Shown here piece by piece: positions 8,855 through 17,838 of a stretch of DNA of 34,430 bases; the stretch's first letter is position 1; each line of letters begins with the position of its first letter. Origin of the DNA: DASUGM01 sp036274055 (lineage in GTDB: Bacteria; Acidobacteriota; Vicinamibacteria; Vicinamibacterales; SCN-69-37); NCBI GenBank assembly GCA_036274055.1, contig DASUGM010000014.1:1-34430 (forward strand), read 5' to 3'. A program made the position numbers and the translations under genes. The notes under the pieces were generated by a model. It saw nothing but the letters and a program-made list of their open reading frames with translations, was not told the DNA's origin and ran no database searches.

Positions 8855-10627
8855 GTGGGCACGCGCCGGAGGCCAACGACCCCTGTGCGCGCAGCGCTCG
8901 GCCAACGAGTGGTCGATTCCGGACGATTCGAAGGTCCGCTGCCGGCTGCGATCGTCTTAGTTGTATTTACTGTCATCTTCATACTACTCACCACTATCAG
9001 CTACACACAGAAGTCTGGAGTCTGGGACGAGCCTATTCACATTGCTGATGGCTATGTGTCCCTGGTCGCGCAGGATTTCCGTGTCGACCCGGAGCACCCG
9101 CCCTTTCTCCGGATGTGGGCGGCGTTGCCTCTGCTCCCGCTCCAGCCGAAATTTTCTACCGCCGTCATCGACGCGACCCCGCCGCCGTTGTGGGCCCGTT
9201 CGCCGTTTCAGTTCGGCGGCCGCTTTCTCTATCAGGACAACGACGCCGATCGTCTGCTGACGCGATCGCGCTTCATGATCGTCCTGCTCGGGGTTGGGCT
9301 CGGCGTGCTGCTGTTCGTCTGGGCGCGAGGATGGCTCGGCTTCTGGCCGGCGGTGATCTCGCTGGCACTGTTCACGCTCGAGCCAAACATCCTCGCGCAT
9401 TCCTCGCTGGTGACCACGGATATCGGGTTCACGTGTTTCATGTTCGGCACGCTGTATTTCGTCTGGCGGATGAGCCGCGAACCCGCTGCCGGCAACGTCG
9501 CCGGCCTCGTCGTCTTCTTCGCGCTGGCAGCAGTCTCCAAGTACTCGGCGATCGTGCTCGCGCCGATCGTGGTCGTGCTGCTTGGCGCCGCGGCCTGGAA
9601 GGGCCGGTTTACGGCCGCCGCGGCCGCCGGCACGATGGCGCTGATGACCGTCGCAGCGTGGCTCGCGATCTGGGCGGTCTATGGCTTTCGCTGGGCGCCG
9701 GAAGCGACGGCGCAGTGGGTCTACGCGTTCCAGGACGACGCGCTCGTGCAGCAGGTCGAACCGGGTTTGCTGCGCGTCGTCGCCTGGATCGACAGCCTGC
9801 ACCTGCTGCCGAACGCCTATTCGCAGGGTTTTCTGTTCGGGCAGGCCAAATCGGTCCGTCCGGAGTTTTTCGCCGGTGACTTCGGACACCACGGCTGGTG
9901 GTCGTACTTTCCCGTCGCGATCGCGATCAAGACGCCAATCGCGCTGCTTCTGCTGTCCGCGGTTGGCGCCGTCGCCGCGATCTCGCGTCGTCGCGCGCTC
10001 GGCGGAGTCGGCGTGTTCTGCGTGATCGCGCCGCTGGCCATGTTTCTGTTCGCGGCGATGACGTCCACGCTCAACATCGGCGTCCGGCACGTGCTGCCGA
10101 TCTATCCGCTGATGATGCTTCTGGCTGGTGTCGCTGCGAGGGAAGCGCTGATGGCGCGGGCGACGTTGTGGCGCGGCGCGCTGGTGGCCGTCGTCGCCGC
10201 GGGCGCGCTCGAGACGGCGCGGGTCTACCCGGACAACCTCACGTTCTTCAACGCTCTGGCCGGCGGACCGTCGGGCGGCGCCGCCTATCTGACCGACTCC
10301 AACCTCGACTGGGGTCAGGACCTGAAGCCGCTGAAGCGCTGGATGGACGCCAATCAGGTCTCACACATCAACCTGGCGTACTTCGGGACGGCCTCGCCGG
10401 CCTACTACGGCATCCATTGCACGCTCCTGCCCGGCGCCACGGCGTACGGCGGCGGCGCCAGCGTGCAACTGCCCGGCTACGTCGCCATCAGCGACACCGT
10501 GCTGAACGGTGTCTATCTCGGTGAGCGCGACCGCGCCTTCTACCGGCCATTCAAACGCCGTCCGCCCACCGTCAGCATCGGCAACTCGATCCACGTCTTC
10601 TGGGTCGATCGGCCCTGGTGGCAATGA
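8855..10627 (+). CDS. GT39/PMT-like polytopic membrane glycosyltransferase
   Basis: The protein has 590 residues and about ten or more transmembrane segments. After the first helix comes WDEP (57-60), the usual position of the catalytic acidic residue in GT-C enzymes of the PMT/ArnT/GT39 type. Segments such as LTLEPNILAHSSLVTTDIGF and SNLDWGQDLKPLKRW are characteristic of bacterial 'glycosyltransferase family 39' proteins. These use lipid-linked sugars on the periplasmic side; the acceptor is unknown here. The start is GTG at 8855, 47 bases after the TMTC gene, with no strong ribosome binding site; later in-frame GTG codons before the first helix are possible. The stop is TGA, 29 bases before the VWFA gene start. 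Adjacency to three TMTC-like genes suggests a shared glycosylation function, which is inference. Confidence 0.82.
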   Translation: MGTRRRPTTPVRAALGQRVVDSGRFEGPLPAAIVLVVFTVIFILLTTISYTQKSGVWDEPIHIADGYVSLVAQDFRVDPEHPPFLRMWAALPLLPLQPKFSTAVIDATPPPLWARSPFQFGGRFLYQDNDADRLLTRSRFMIVLLGVGLGVLLFVWARGWLGFWPAVISLALFTLEPNILAHSSLVTTDIGFTCFMFGTLYFVWRMSREPAAGNVAGLVVFFALAAVSKYSAIVLAPIVVVLLGAAAWKGRFTAAAAAGTMALMTVAAWLAIWAVYGFRWAPEATAQWVYAFQDDALVQQVEPGLLRVVAWIDSLHLLPNAYSQGFLFGQAKSVRPEFFAGDFGHHGWWSYFPVAIAIKTPIALLLLSAVGAVAAISRRRALGGVGVFCVIAPLAMFLFAAMTSTLNIGVRHVLPIYPLMMLLAGVAAREALMARATLWRGALVAVVAAGALETARVYPDNLTFFNALAGGPSGGAAYLTDSNLDWGQDLKPLKRWMDANQVSHINLAYFGTASPAYYGIHCTLLPGATAYGGGASVQLPGYVAISDTVLNGVYLGERDRAFYRPFKRRPPTVSIGNSIHVFWVDRPWWQ

Positions 10628-10644
10628 GCCGGGGCATTTGCCTA

Positions 10645-10650
10645 TACGAT
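10645..10650 (+). promoter_or_regulatory. Putative -10 box of the first VWFA gene
   Basis: TACGAT, inside TATACGAT, lies 6 bases before the ATG at 10657 with no ribosome binding site between. This suggests a leaderless start and argues for ATG 10657 rather than the upstream in-frame GTG at 10618, which would overlap the previous gene. Confidence 0.5.
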
Positions 10651-10656
10651 CTTGAG

Positions 10657-12564
10657 ATGCGATCTCTCATCGCGGCCCTGTGCCTCGCGTCGGCCAGCTC
10701 CGTGCTCGTTGCCCAGACGCCGCAGCCCGCCCGTAAAGGCGGCGCCGACTACGTCGCCGTCAACGTCGTCGTCACGGACGAGAACCGGCGTCCGATCGCC
10801 GATTTGTCCCGCGCCGATTTCACCGTGACGGCCGACGGCCGCCCGCAGGCGATCGAGGACTTTGAACTGGTGTCGATCGCGCCGCAGAGTGCCGCGGCGT
10901 TCGTCGCGTCGGCGCCTGATGTTGCCACCAACGCGGACCTGACGGCGAAAAGCCGGATCTTCGTCATCGTCATCGACGATCTCCACCTGCTCGATTCGCA
11001 CGCTGCGGCGGCCAAGCAGGCGACACTCGAACTCTTGAAATCGCTCGCCCCCGACGATGAAGCGGCGGTGATCTTCACCGGACGAACGGAGCTCGGCGAG
11101 AACTTCACGCGCGATCGCACGCGGCTGACGGATGCCGCCGATCGCGTGATCACCGCGGTGAGCGGCGGACTCGGGGCGGCGCTGGCGCCGGCGGCGCTCA
11201 AAGCCGCGCGGACGTCGGCATTCGCGTTGCGCAACGCGGTGGCGTCGCTGGCCGGATCGTCGCACGGCCGGCGCGCGGTGTTCTTCATCAGCGGCGGGTC
11301 GGTCCTCAATCCGCAAGCCTCGTCCGTGGAGAACGAGCTGAAGGACGCGGAACTGCTGCAGGCGGATTTGGACGCCATCTACGTGGCCGCGCGCGATTCG
11401 GACGCCCCGATCTACTGCATCGATCCGCGCGGCGCGGTCACCCCGGACACCGCGGTGCGCGTCAAGATTGCCAACGCCGACGAGCGCCGCGAGGTCGAGC
11501 ATCGCCTTCGCATCCAGCAGGCGCGGCTGACTGAAATCTCGGCGGCCACCGGCGGGCGCGCGATCGTCAACGCGCCGGATGTCGGCGCCGCCGCGCGTGA
11601 GGTCATGGCCGACAACAGCACCTACTACGTGCTCGGGATCCGCCCGAGCCCGTTGCCGCGTGACGGCGCGTTTCACGAGATGAAGGTCCAGGTGACGCGA
11701 CCCGGCGTGACCGTGCGCGCCCGCCGCGGCTACGTCGCTCCCGAACCGCCGGAACGGACTGCGGACGTGAGCGCGTCGCTCGATCGAGCGCTGTCGGCGG
11801 GCGTCAACATCACCGCGCTGCCGCTGCGGATGTTCGTGACCCCGGTGTCGGCCAGCCCGAAGGGCATGATTGCCGCGGTCTCGATTGAGGTGACCTATCC
11901 GGTCGGGTCGACGGACGCCCGGAAGATCGACGACGACCTGCACCTGACGATCTTCGCGCTCGATCCGGATGCGACCGTGCGCTCGACGTCATCGCGCGCG
12001 TTGCGCTTCAGCGGCACCGCGCCGGCCGGCGGCAACAGCGTCACGTTCATGATCGACGACGTCATCGATCTCCCGGCGCTGCCGTTGACGGTACGCGCCG
12101 GCGTCGCCAGCCGCGCGCTCGGCGTCGCCGGCACGGTGCAGATGTCTCTCGACATCCCCGATCCGTCGCGCGGTCCATTGACGATGAGCGGTGTCGTCCT
12201 CGGCTACACCGGCCCGCCTCGTCAGGCGGTGATGAGCGCGGAACTGCTGAAGACCTATCTCCCGATGCAGCCGACGACGGCGCGGACGTTCGCCGCCTCG
12301 GACACCCTGCGCGTGTTCGCGCGCTTCTTCTGGCGCACCGGCGACGAGGCCGTGCAGGTCTCGCTGGCGGTGAAAGGGCCGACCGCGTTTCCGACCCAGA
12401 GCGCGCGCAGCGCCGGCCAGGTCACCGCCAGCTGGCACATCGCCGTACTCGACGCCGGCTTGCCCCTGAAGAACTTCAGTCCCGGGTCGTACACGCTCGA
12501 GGTCACTGGGGCGTTGGCGAACGGACAGACGGTGAAGCAAGAAGTGCCGTTCGAGGTGAAGTAG
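10657..12564 (+). CDS. Exported VWFA-related Acidobacterial domain protein (TIGR03436 type)
   Basis: This 635-residue protein has an N-terminal signal peptide (MRSLIAALCLASASSVLVAQ). An N-terminal strand-rich domain (about 30-90) contains the VVVTDENRRPIADLSRADF pattern common to the family. A vWA-like domain (about 100-310) centres on VIVIDDLHL near residue 105. The family signature YYVLGIRPSP...RARRGY lies at about 322-360, followed by a further beta-rich region of about 270 residues. The function is unknown; vWA folds usually mediate protein-protein contacts. The classical metal-site pattern DxSxS is absent and is replaced by IDDLH. Its stop overlaps the GTG of the next VWFA gene (TAGTG), so the two are translationally coupled. 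The start is supported by signal-peptide position and the TACGAT box. Confidence 0.85.
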   Translation: MRSLIAALCLASASSVLVAQTPQPARKGGADYVAVNVVVTDENRRPIADLSRADFTVTADGRPQAIEDFELVSIAPQSAAAFVASAPDVATNADLTAKSRIFVIVIDDLHLLDSHAAAAKQATLELLKSLAPDDEAAVIFTGRTELGENFTRDRTRLTDAADRVITAVSGGLGAALAPAALKAARTSAFALRNAVASLAGSSHGRRAVFFISGGSVLNPQASSVENELKDAELLQADLDAIYVAARDSDAPIYCIDPRGAVTPDTAVRVKIANADERREVEHRLRIQQARLTEISAATGGRAIVNAPDVGAAAREVMADNSTYYVLGIRPSPLPRDGAFHEMKVQVTRPGVTVRARRGYVAPEPPERTADVSASLDRALSAGVNITALPLRMFVTPVSASPKGMIAAVSIEVTYPVGSTDARKIDDDLHLTIFALDPDATVRSTSSRALRFSGTAPAGGNSVTFMIDDVIDLPALPLTVRAGVASRALGVAGTVQMSLDIPDPSRGPLTMSGVVLGYTGPPRQAVMSAELLKTYLPMQPTTARTFAASDTLRVFARFFWRTGDEAVQVSLAVKGPTAFPTQSARSAGQVTASWHIAVLDAGLPLKNFSPGSYTLEVTGALANGQTVKQEVPFEVK

Positions 12565-14579
12565 TGCGCATCAACGGCGTGCTGGCGAGCGCGTGGCTGA
12601 CGGCGGTCGTCGCGAGCGCAGCGCCGCAAACGCCGGCGCCGCGCCAGCCGCCGTCGCAACAAGCGCGGCAGCCGGTGTTTCGCACCGGCGTCGACCTCGT
12701 CTCGCTCGACGTCGTCGTCACCGGCAAGGACGATCGTCCCGTGACCGGATTGACGAAGGACGACTTCACGATCACGGCCGAGGGCCGGCCGCAGGCGATC
12801 GCCGATTTTCAGGCGATAACGATCCCGAAGGCCGATCGACTGGTGACGCGCGAGCTGGTCGTCCCGACCGTCGATGTCGCCTCGAATGTGCATGAGCCGA
12901 CGGCACGGCAGTGGGTGATGGTGATCGATGACCTGCACATCGTCGAGCTGCAGCTGTCAGAAACGAGAGAACTCGTTTACGAGTTCATCAAGTCGCTGCC
13001 GAAGGACGATCAGGTGGCGATTGTCTTCGTCGGCCGATCCGACTTCAGCCAGGACTTCACCAGCGACGCCGGCGCCTTGATGCGGACCGTCGATCGGCTG
13101 AAAAGCGCCCTGGGACTGGCGCAGGGGGCGCCGGGATCGACAATCAGTTCCGACGGCTCACCTGAAGTCGCCGCGCTCGCAGCGCGGGGGGCCAGCCGCG
13201 AACGGCATCGCAACGACGACGCCACGATTGAGACGCTGAAGAACGTCAGCAACGCCCTGATTCGATCGACATATCCGCGCAAGGCGGTGATGTACGTCAG
13301 CGAGGGACTCACGACCACGACGTCGGACACGTTCGATGCCTTCGGCGGCGACGTCGAGGCTTCGCCGGTGTCGTCGTCGCTGGCCAAAGACACGCTGACG
13401 GAGTTGCAGCGGGTGATGAAGCGGTCGCTCGAGTCCGGCGTGCCGATCTACACGATCGATCCGCGCGGGATCATCGACTGCACCGATTTTCGCGGCGAGT
13501 GTCCGACCAGGCTGGAAGAGTATGTGATCGCGCAGCAGCAGATGATGCGCTACCTCGCCGAGAACACCGGCGGCCGCGCCTTCGTCGGCTACGCCGAGAT
13601 CACCCAGGCCGTCGACGAGCTGATTGCCGACAACGATACCTTCTACGTGCTCGGCTACTACCCGCAGCCGGCGCCTCGCGACGGCAAGTTTCACGCCGCG
13701 AAAGTCACCGTGAATCGCCCGGGACTGCGGGTGCGGGCGCGCGCCGGTTACACCGCGCCGGCGCCGGATGCGAAGACGCCGGCGGCCGGTCCGCAGATGT
13801 TGCGCGAAGTGCTCGGCGCCTCGCTGCCGGTGTCCGGGCTGTCTCTGCGCGCATTCGCGGCGCCGTTGACGGCGATCGACGGAAAGATGCGGACCGTCGT
13901 GACGGTCGAGGTCGTGCAGCAGGCGCCGCCAGATGGCGCGGCGCTGAGCGACACCTTGAATGTCGGGCTGATCGCCGTCGATCGCGAGGGCAAGATCAAA
14001 GCGTCGAAGCAGAAGGCCTACAAGTTCAGCGGCTCGCCCAAGGGCGCGCATGAAGTGACCTACTGCGTCAACGAGACGCTCGAGTTGCCGGATCAACCGA
14101 TGACCCTGCGCATCGGCGTCGCCAGCGCCGCGCAGGGCACCGCCGGTTCGATCCACCTGCCGCTCGAAGTGGCCGATCCGGAGGCGAAGAAGCTGCAGAT
14201 TACGACCATCGCCATCGGTTTCGCCGGCCCCGCGCGTCTGGCGGCGCTGCCGCCGAACGCGTTGAAAGATCTGCTGCCGTTTCAACCGACGACGACCCGC
14301 ACGTTCGCGGCGACCGACGTCCTGCGCGTCTATGCGCCGCTGATCTGGAAGGGCAGCGAGCCGGCCGCGGACGTCGTCGTCACGCTGCGCCGCGGCGACA
14401 ACAACCTGACGCGCTACGAGAAGGTCGCGGCGCAGCCGCTCGCCGGCGGCCGGCGCCAGGCGATCCTCGATACCGTCGTCGACCTGCATGGGCTGCAGCC
14501 GGGCGACTACCTGATGGAGATCGCCGCGCGGGTGCCGTCGAGCGAAAACCGCCGAACGGTCGCGTTCAGCGTGCGGTAG
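12564..14579 (+). CDS. Exported VWFA-related Acidobacterial domain protein
   Basis: This 671-residue paralogue of the preceding gene starts at a GTG that overlaps the previous TAG stop by one base, so translation is probably coupled. The signal peptide covers about 1-20, followed by a Pro/Gln/Ala-rich linker. The N-terminal domain shows LDVVVTGKDDRPVTGLTKDDF. The vWA-like core has VMVIDDLHIVELQ at about 117-129 and IYTIDPRGI further on. The family signature FYVLGYYPQP...RARAGY lies near 359-395, followed by a beta-rich tail ending VAFSVR. Like its neighbour it lacks a DxSxS metal motif. It is presumably secreted or periplasmic, with unknown ligand. The gene is followed by a 92-base spacer before a short VWFA gene. 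Confidence 0.85.
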   Translation: MRINGVLASAWLTAVVASAAPQTPAPRQPPSQQARQPVFRTGVDLVSLDVVVTGKDDRPVTGLTKDDFTITAEGRPQAIADFQAITIPKADRLVTRELVVPTVDVASNVHEPTARQWVMVIDDLHIVELQLSETRELVYEFIKSLPKDDQVAIVFVGRSDFSQDFTSDAGALMRTVDRLKSALGLAQGAPGSTISSDGSPEVAALAARGASRERHRNDDATIETLKNVSNALIRSTYPRKAVMYVSEGLTTTTSDTFDAFGGDVEASPVSSSLAKDTLTELQRVMKRSLESGVPIYTIDPRGIIDCTDFRGECPTRLEEYVIAQQQMMRYLAENTGGRAFVGYAEITQAVDELIADNDTFYVLGYYPQPAPRDGKFHAAKVTVNRPGLRVRARAGYTAPAPDAKTPAAGPQMLREVLGASLPVSGLSLRAFAAPLTAIDGKMRTVVTVEVVQQAPPDGAALSDTLNVGLIAVDREGKIKASKQKAYKFSGSPKGAHEVTYCVNETLELPDQPMTLRIGVASAAQGTAGSIHLPLEVADPEAKKLQITTIAIGFAGPARLAALPPNALKDLLPFQPTTTRTFAATDVLRVYAPLIWKGSEPAADVVVTLRRGDNNLTRYEKVAAQPLAGGRRQAILDTVVDLHGLQPGDYLMEIAARVPSSENRRTVAFSVR

Positions 14580-14662
14580 CGCGATTTCGACGCGACGGCG
14601 TCCAAACTGTCCTACCGGCCAGACGTCATCTGACATCGTCCAATTACGCGCGCCTTGCCACT

Positions 14663-14667
14663 GGAGG
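14663..14667 (+). promoter_or_regulatory. Shine-Dalgarno sequence
   Basis: GGAGG lies 4 bases before the ATG at 14672 and fixes that start. It stands out because several neighbouring genes seem to start without a ribosome binding site; the paralogue starting at 33220 has the same GGAGG at the same spacing. Confidence 0.8.
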
Positions 14668-14671
14668 TCTC

Positions 14672-15595
14672 ATGAGCGGTCGATGGTTCGGACTGGTGGC
14701 GTCGTGTGCGTTGGTACTGGGCATCAGTGTCGTCGCAGCGGGGCGGCCTGACCTGCGCGTCGAGCGATCGATCTTCCTCACCGTTCTGGACAAAGACAAC
14801 GCGCCGATCCGCGGCCTGCAACCCGCCGACTTCGTCGTTCGCGAAGACGGCGAGAAGCGCGAGATCATCCGGGTGACCGCGCCGGAGGATCCGTTGTTCG
14901 TTTCGCTGCTGATCGACACCTCGAAGCCGCCGATCGGCGTCGACGCGGCGGTGCAGGACCTGCGCAAGGCGCTGTTGACGTTCGTGCAAACCGTGCAGGG
15001 CGCCAGCGCCGATGCGGAGATTGCGATGATCGAGTTTGCCGGCGCGGCCGTGACCACCGTCAATTTCACGAAAGATACCGCGGCGCTCGAGAAGCAGATC
15101 AAGCGCCTGTTCCCGTCGCAGCGCGCCAGCGGCGTGATGCTGGAGGCGTTCATTGAAGCGAGCAAAGCGCTCGGTAAGCGGGCGAGCCCGCGCCGGGCGA
15201 TCGTCTCGCTGAACTTCGCTTCAGCCGAGGCGAGCACGGTGCAGCCGAAGAACGTTGCCGACGAGATCCGCAAGTCCGGCGCGACCGTGTGGGCGGTCTC
15301 GGTCCAGGGGGCCAGCGAGGCCTCGGCCTATCAAGCCGGCGCCAACGCGCTCGACAACAAGTTGTCGCCGACGCGCGAGCAGATCCTGAACGTGTCGACC
15401 GCCGCGACCGGTGGCATGCGCCTCACCGCCGTCAGCCCCGTCGCGCTCGACGGCATGTTCAAGAAGATCGCCGACTGCCTGACCTCGCAGTACGTCGTGA
15501 CCTACGCCCAGCCCGCGGGCGCGCCGGCGCAAACGCAGATCACGCCGAGCGCCCGCGGCGCGGCCAAGGTGTTGATGGCGCCGTGGATGCAATAG
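14672..15595 (+). CDS. Short exported VWFA-related protein
   Basis: This 307-residue protein of the short VWFA subtype has a signal peptide (MSGRWFGLVASCALVLGISVVAAG), a strand-rich N-terminal part with FLTVLDKDNAPIRGLQPADF, and a vWA domain with LLIDTSKPP. This copy keeps an Asp-Thr-Ser that partly resembles the DxSxS metal motif, unlike the long paralogues. It ends soon after a YVVTYAQPAG segment and has no large C-terminal domain. Its closest relative in the window is the gene at 32306-33220 (similar size, shared SPRRAI/SPRRAM segment and a near-C-terminal QY-V-T motif). The start is confirmed by GGAGG 4 bases upstream. It converges on the next gene with only 12 bases between stop codons and no visible terminator. 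Function unknown. Confidence 0.83.
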   Translation: MSGRWFGLVASCALVLGISVVAAGRPDLRVERSIFLTVLDKDNAPIRGLQPADFVVREDGEKREIIRVTAPEDPLFVSLLIDTSKPPIGVDAAVQDLRKALLTFVQTVQGASADAEIAMIEFAGAAVTTVNFTKDTAALEKQIKRLFPSQRASGVMLEAFIEASKALGKRASPRRAIVSLNFASAEASTVQPKNVADEIRKSGATVWAVSVQGASEASAYQAGANALDNKLSPTREQILNVSTAATGGMRLTAVSPVALDGMFKKIADCLTSQYVVTYAQPAGAPAQTQITPSARGAAKVLMAPWMQ

Positions 15596-15607
15596 CGCCG
15601 GGCCGGA

Positions 15608-17809
15608 TTACTTGATCGCGAACTCGACGTCCTTCGCCACCGGTTTCTCGGCGGCGTCGCCAATTCGCGACTTCGCCTGCACCGTGAGCACGTAGCGGCC
15701 CGGCCGCAGATCCTGAAGCGGGATCTTCGCCAGGAAGTTGTAGCCGCCGCGGGCCTTGTCGGCGTCCTTGCTGTCGCGCTGCTCGCTGACCTTGAACGCC
15801 ACGGTGCCGTCGTCGCCGCGGACGATGGCGTCGATGTCGACCCGGTGCGGGCGGTCGAGGTCGTTGTCGTAGACGTCGGTGTAGATCGCGAGCGTGTCGT
15901 CGAGCGAAAAGACACGCGCCGCGGTCGGCGGACCGGGCAGCACTTTCGGCAGCCCGGCGGCGTCGATGCTGGTCGGCGTCCGGCCGGCGCGTGCCGACAT
16001 CAGCGTCACCGGCGCGACGACGATCGCTCCGCGCGAAAAGTCCGGCACGTCGAGATCAGTGAACACCGAGCCGCCGTTGCCGCTCGGTTCGTGGGCGCCG
16101 ATCCGGAATTGATATTTGCCGGGCATCAGCTCGAACTCGGTGACCAGGCGCAGGCCGTGCTCGGCGATCGCCTTGCGGCTCTCGGGCTTGACCGCGAGAT
16201 CCATCGACTTGCGGCCGCTGGCGGCGACCTTGCCCAATTGATCGATGGCGACGAAGGCGATGTCGACGCGATTGCCCGTCGTCTCGACGTCGGCCGCCAG
16301 CGCTTTGGCGAGCAGTTGGCCGGCGATCTCGAGCGTCGGTTGCACGCGCACCTTCGCGTCGGTCCCTTTTTCCATCGTCAGCGTCGTCCGCATCCCCAGC
16401 CCGCCGACGGCCATCGGGCTGTTGATCAGCTCGATGGCGGGATCGACAGCCGGCGCCGTGGCGAGCGTCGCCGCGTCCTTGCGCGCGTAGTAGCCGCGTC
16501 GCGCCCGCACCTGCAAGCCGGGCCGCTTCAGACGCACGTTGATGTTGTGAAACTTGCCGTCCGCCTTCGGCTGCGTCGGCCGGTAGCCGAGCACGTAATA
16601 GGCGCTGTTGTCGTCGACGATTTTCTTGAACCCGGTGGCGAAGTCGTTGGTGCCGACGACCGCGAGCCCTCCGGTGACCTCGGCAAACGATCGCAGCGTG
16701 CCGATCTGGCGGCGCAGCTCTTCACGGACGCCGGCGGTGACGCTGCCCATCTGGATCGGAAACGAGTCGGGCATGCCGGTGGCGCGGATCAGGGTGTCGA
16801 GTTCGGAGGCGACGCCGCGCGGGTCGACGGTGTAGATGGCGACGTTCGATCGGCTCGCCGCTTCGTACATCGATTGCATGCGCTCGACGATGCCGCTGGC
16901 GTGATACGCCTCGTTGAAGCTGTTGCTGGCGATCGGGTCGCGCGGGACGCCGTCGCTCGAGCTGGCCGGCATGACTCCCGCGCCGAGATTGTCGTCGAGG
17001 TTGAAGTCGAGACCCTCGCTGATCAGGATCACGGCCTTGCGCCGGCCGCGCAGCCCGCTCATGCGGCTCGAGACCTTCTCCATCGTGTCGATCGTCGCGT
17101 TGGCACGAGCGGCGCGCTCGGTCGCGTTCGGATCCTTGGCGTCGCGCGGGTCGATGCCGGCCCGGCCGGCGTCGGCCCGCTGAATCGCCTGGTCCTGCAC
17201 CGCCAGCGCCCGCGATCCCAGCTTCTCGCCGGCGAACTTGTCCACCGCCAACCGAAGCCGCGGCCGGCTGTTGGTGAATTCCTGGTTGAAGTCCATGGCC
17301 GTGGTCTGCGCGTGCACCACCGCGGCGACGTCGTTGGCGCCGAGATAGCGGTTGATGAACTCGAGCGCCGTCTTCTTGACCATGAACGAGTCCTGCGCCG
17401 GGACGTGGTTGGCGTCCAGCACGAGCACGTAGATCCGGCCCTCGAAGTCCTTCTCGTTGGTGGCGACGTCGGGCTCGATCGGCGACTTGGCGAACAACGG
17501 CTTGTCGTCACGCTCGAGCGGAATGTCGACCAGGCCGAAGGTGCCGATTTCCTGCGGCTTGCCGTCCTCGAAGAGTTCGAAGTCGTTCTGCGTCAGCGAG
17601 CGCACGAACGCGCCCTTGCTGTCGGTGACGACGGCGTCGACTTCGATGTAGTTGGTGTCGACGCGGAACGTCAACCGCGGCTGCGCCGGTGCTTGCGCCG
17701 GCGTTTGGGCGGGCGGCGTCTGCGGCGCGGTCTGCGGCTGCTGCGCGGCGGGCCACGCCGTCGCCAGGAACAGGAACAGCGATACTCCGATCAACCCCGG
17801 TCGTTTCAT
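15608..17809 (-). CDS. Exported VWFA-related Acidobacterial domain protein
   Basis: This 733-residue protein begins MKRPGLIGVSLFLFLATAWPA, a clear signal peptide, followed by a Gln/Pro/Thr-rich linker (about 22-45). The N-terminal domain has VDAVVTDSKGAFVRSLTQNDF. The vWA-like part shows VLVLDANHVPAQDS (about 125-140), a variant of the IDDLH motif. The signature YYVLGYRPTQ...RARRGYYA lies near 410-450, and a long C-terminal beta-rich domain follows. The frame extends 11 codons upstream to a GTG at 17842 that overlaps the previous gene's stop. The ATG at 17809 is preferred because it places the signal peptide at the N-terminus and has a weak GAGG upstream. It follows the 17839-19110 gene by 29 bases and is very likely in its operon. 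Confidence 0.84.
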   Translation of the reverse strand: MKRPGLIGVSLFLFLATAWPAAQQPQTAPQTPPAQTPAQAPAQPRLTFRVDTNYIEVDAVVTDSKGAFVRSLTQNDFELFEDGKPQEIGTFGLVDIPLERDDKPLFAKSPIEPDVATNEKDFEGRIYVLVLDANHVPAQDSFMVKKTALEFINRYLGANDVAAVVHAQTTAMDFNQEFTNSRPRLRLAVDKFAGEKLGSRALAVQDQAIQRADAGRAGIDPRDAKDPNATERAARANATIDTMEKVSSRMSGLRGRRKAVILISEGLDFNLDDNLGAGVMPASSSDGVPRDPIASNSFNEAYHASGIVERMQSMYEAASRSNVAIYTVDPRGVASELDTLIRATGMPDSFPIQMGSVTAGVREELRRQIGTLRSFAEVTGGLAVVGTNDFATGFKKIVDDNSAYYVLGYRPTQPKADGKFHNINVRLKRPGLQVRARRGYYARKDAATLATAPAVDPAIELINSPMAVGGLGMRTTLTMEKGTDAKVRVQPTLEIAGQLLAKALAADVETTGNRVDIAFVAIDQLGKVAASGRKSMDLAVKPESRKAIAEHGLRLVTEFELMPGKYQFRIGAHEPSGNGGSVFTDLDVPDFSRGAIVVAPVTLMSARAGRTPTSIDAAGLPKVLPGPPTAARVFSLDDTLAIYTDVYDNDLDRPHRVDIDAIVRGDDGTVAFKVSEQRDSKDADKARGGYNFLAKIPLQDLRPGRYVLTVQAKSRIGDAAEKPVAKDVEFAIK

Positions 17810-17838
17810 AGCGCCTCGTTCGTGGAGAAAGACGAACT

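Noticed and set aside
8984..10090. Long antisense frames such as this one, 917-1972, 13158-14636, 25709-27814 and 15845-17890
   Set aside because: They are shadows of high-GC coding regions: Arg/Asp/Gln-rich composition, no recognisable domains, and all lie opposite well-supported genes.
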